Shown: positions 63,307 to 64,000 of the stretch, piece after piece
Position numbering within the stretch: the first letter of the stretch is position 1
How the letters are laid out: the number at the start of each line of letters is the position of its first letter
Assembly (NCBI RefSeq): GCF_000723885.1
Contig: NZ_CCDG010000016.1
Location: 1-64,000, forward strand
Reading direction: 5' to 3'
Origin: Paenibacillus camerounensis
GTDB taxonomy: Bacteria; Bacillota; Bacilli; Paenibacillales; Paenibacillaceae
DNA: 64,000 nt
The notes under the pieces: model-generated
What the model saw: only the letters and a program-made list of their open reading frames with translations
The model's database searches: none
What the model was told of the DNA's origin: nothing
Position numbers and translations under genes: made by a program

Positions 63307-64000
63307 ATGCCAGTTACAGCAGAATCAGCGAATAAGCCGGTTGCCAGCCTGATGGGCGTGAGCAAAAAAATCGGCTCCAAAACGCTGGTCAGCGATCTGA
63401 CGCTCGACATTCCGCCCGGACAGATATTTGGATTCCTCGGTCCTAACGGCGCCGGTAAAACAACCACGATCCGCATGATGGTCGGCCTGATCTCCATCAG
63501 CCAAGGGGATATTCTGATCTGCGGACGCAGCATTAAGGATCATTTCGAGGAGGCTGTCGCCAATATCGGTGCGATCGTAGAGAATCCGGAAATGTATAAG
63601 TTCCTGAGCGGCTATCAGAATCTCCGCCAGTATGCACGGATGGTCCCCGGCGTTACGAAGCAGCGGATTGATGAGGTTGTGGAGCTGGTCGGACTCGGCC
63701 AGCGAATTAATGACAAAGTAAAAACCTACTCACTGGGCATGCGCCAGCGGCTGGGTGTGGCCCAGGCCCTGCTGCACCGCCCGAAGCTGCTGATTCTGGA
63801 CGAGCCTACGAACGGCCTTGATCCGCAGGGTATCCGCGAGCTGCGTGATTATCTGCGGCGGTTATGCCAGACGGAGGGAACAACCGTCTTTGTCTCCAGT
63901 CATCTGCTCTCGGAAATGGAGCTGATGTGCGACAGTGTGGCGATCATCCAGAATGGCCGGCTGATTGATGTTAAGCAGCTCAAGGCTGTTGGGGATGCTG
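63307..64000 (+). CDS. ABC-2-type transporter ATPase (BcrA/NatA-like), 3' end beyond window
   Basis: The frame is open from ATG 63307, behind AAAGGAAGTGAAGGT, to the window edge (231 codons). Walker A is GPNGAGKTT (about residues 46-54), the signature YSLGMRQRLGV, Walker B LLILDEPTNGLDPQG and the H-loop SSH. ATPases of this type power two-component exporters, often for bacteriocin or antibiotic resistance or sodium extrusion; the permease gene would lie outside the window. Substrate is unknown. Confidence 0.92.
   Translation, partial: MPVTAESANKPVASLMGVSKKIGSKTLVSDLTLDIPPGQIFGFLGPNGAGKTTTIRMMVGLISISQGDILICGRSIKDHFEEAVANIGAIVENPEMYKFLSGYQNLRQYARMVPGVTKQRIDEVVELVGLGQRINDKVKTYSLGMRQRLGVAQALLHRPKLLILDEPTNGLDPQGIRELRDYLRRLCQTEGTTVFVSSHLLSEMELMCDSVAIIQNGRLIDVKQLKAVGDA

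Overview
The window is a chromosomal segment of a Paenibacillus-like member of the Bacillales. The basis is moderate-GC coding DNA, strong AAAGGAGG-type ribosome binding sites with many GTG/TTG starts, a SleB-type spore cortex hydrolase, Dps behind a PerR-like box, a YhgD/YhgE-like pair, and an exopolysaccharide (EPS) locus whose layout resembles, from memory, the paenan-type clusters of Paenibacillus polymyxa. No tRNA, rRNA, prophage, insertion sequence or CRISPR array is visible.

Layout. 1-4116: the edge of an isoprenoid-synthase-like gene, a small hypothetical gene, and a GH20 beta-hexosaminidase divergent from an AraC-type regulator. 4117-7108: a NarL/LiaS-like two-component system. 7171-24256: a colinear EPS cluster. 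It runs from a structured leader through a Wzz-like protein, CpsD-like ATPase, GtaB, a priming sugar-phosphate transferase, glycosyltransferases, two Wzy-like polymerases, a TagA-type transferase, a Wzx flippase, further glycosyltransferases and Ugd to ManC. 24257-31801: three secreted carbohydrate-active enzymes (two GH26-PA14 proteins and one clan GH-A/FN3/CBM32 protein). The first sits directly behind a cyclic-di-GMP-I riboswitch. 32130-36993: Dps, AIM24-like, coiled-coil, M50-like and hypothetical proteins, and a WYL regulator. 37245-43007: a five-gene peptide/nickel-type ABC importer. 43178-45714: modA, modB and a convergent excisionase-HTH/PBP regulator. 45834-54189: polysaccharide deacetylase, dGTPase-like HD protein, chemoreceptor, 2-hydroxyacid dehydrogenase, RNA 2',3'-cyclic phosphodiesterase, SleB-like hydrolase and an MGDG-synthase-family glycosyltransferase. 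54491-57590: TetR regulator and YhgE/Pip membrane protein with twin operators. 57964-62562: glutamate synthase large subunit. 63307-end: an ABC transporter ATPase cut by the window edge.

How the genes work together. GtaB, Ugd and ManC would supply UDP-glucose, UDP-glucuronate and GDP-mannose. The priming transferase and glycosyltransferases would build a lipid-linked repeat unit, Wzx would flip it, and the Wzy-like proteins plus Wzz/CpsD would polymerise it and control chain length. The adjacent secreted hydrolases, one under c-di-GMP control, are well placed to trim or release a mannose-containing polymer as the cell switches between matrix-bound and free states; this functional link is inference.

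The least explained signals are a dispersed 118-159 bp intergenic element in three copies (16556-16712, 22658-22775, 63075-63233) with matching ends and stems that covary between copies, always in the same orientation 47-110 bp before a gene; the structured EPS leader; identical 25-bp operators flanking the tetR-like gene; and a dehydrogenase gene whose full-length frame has no ATG, GTG or TTG start.
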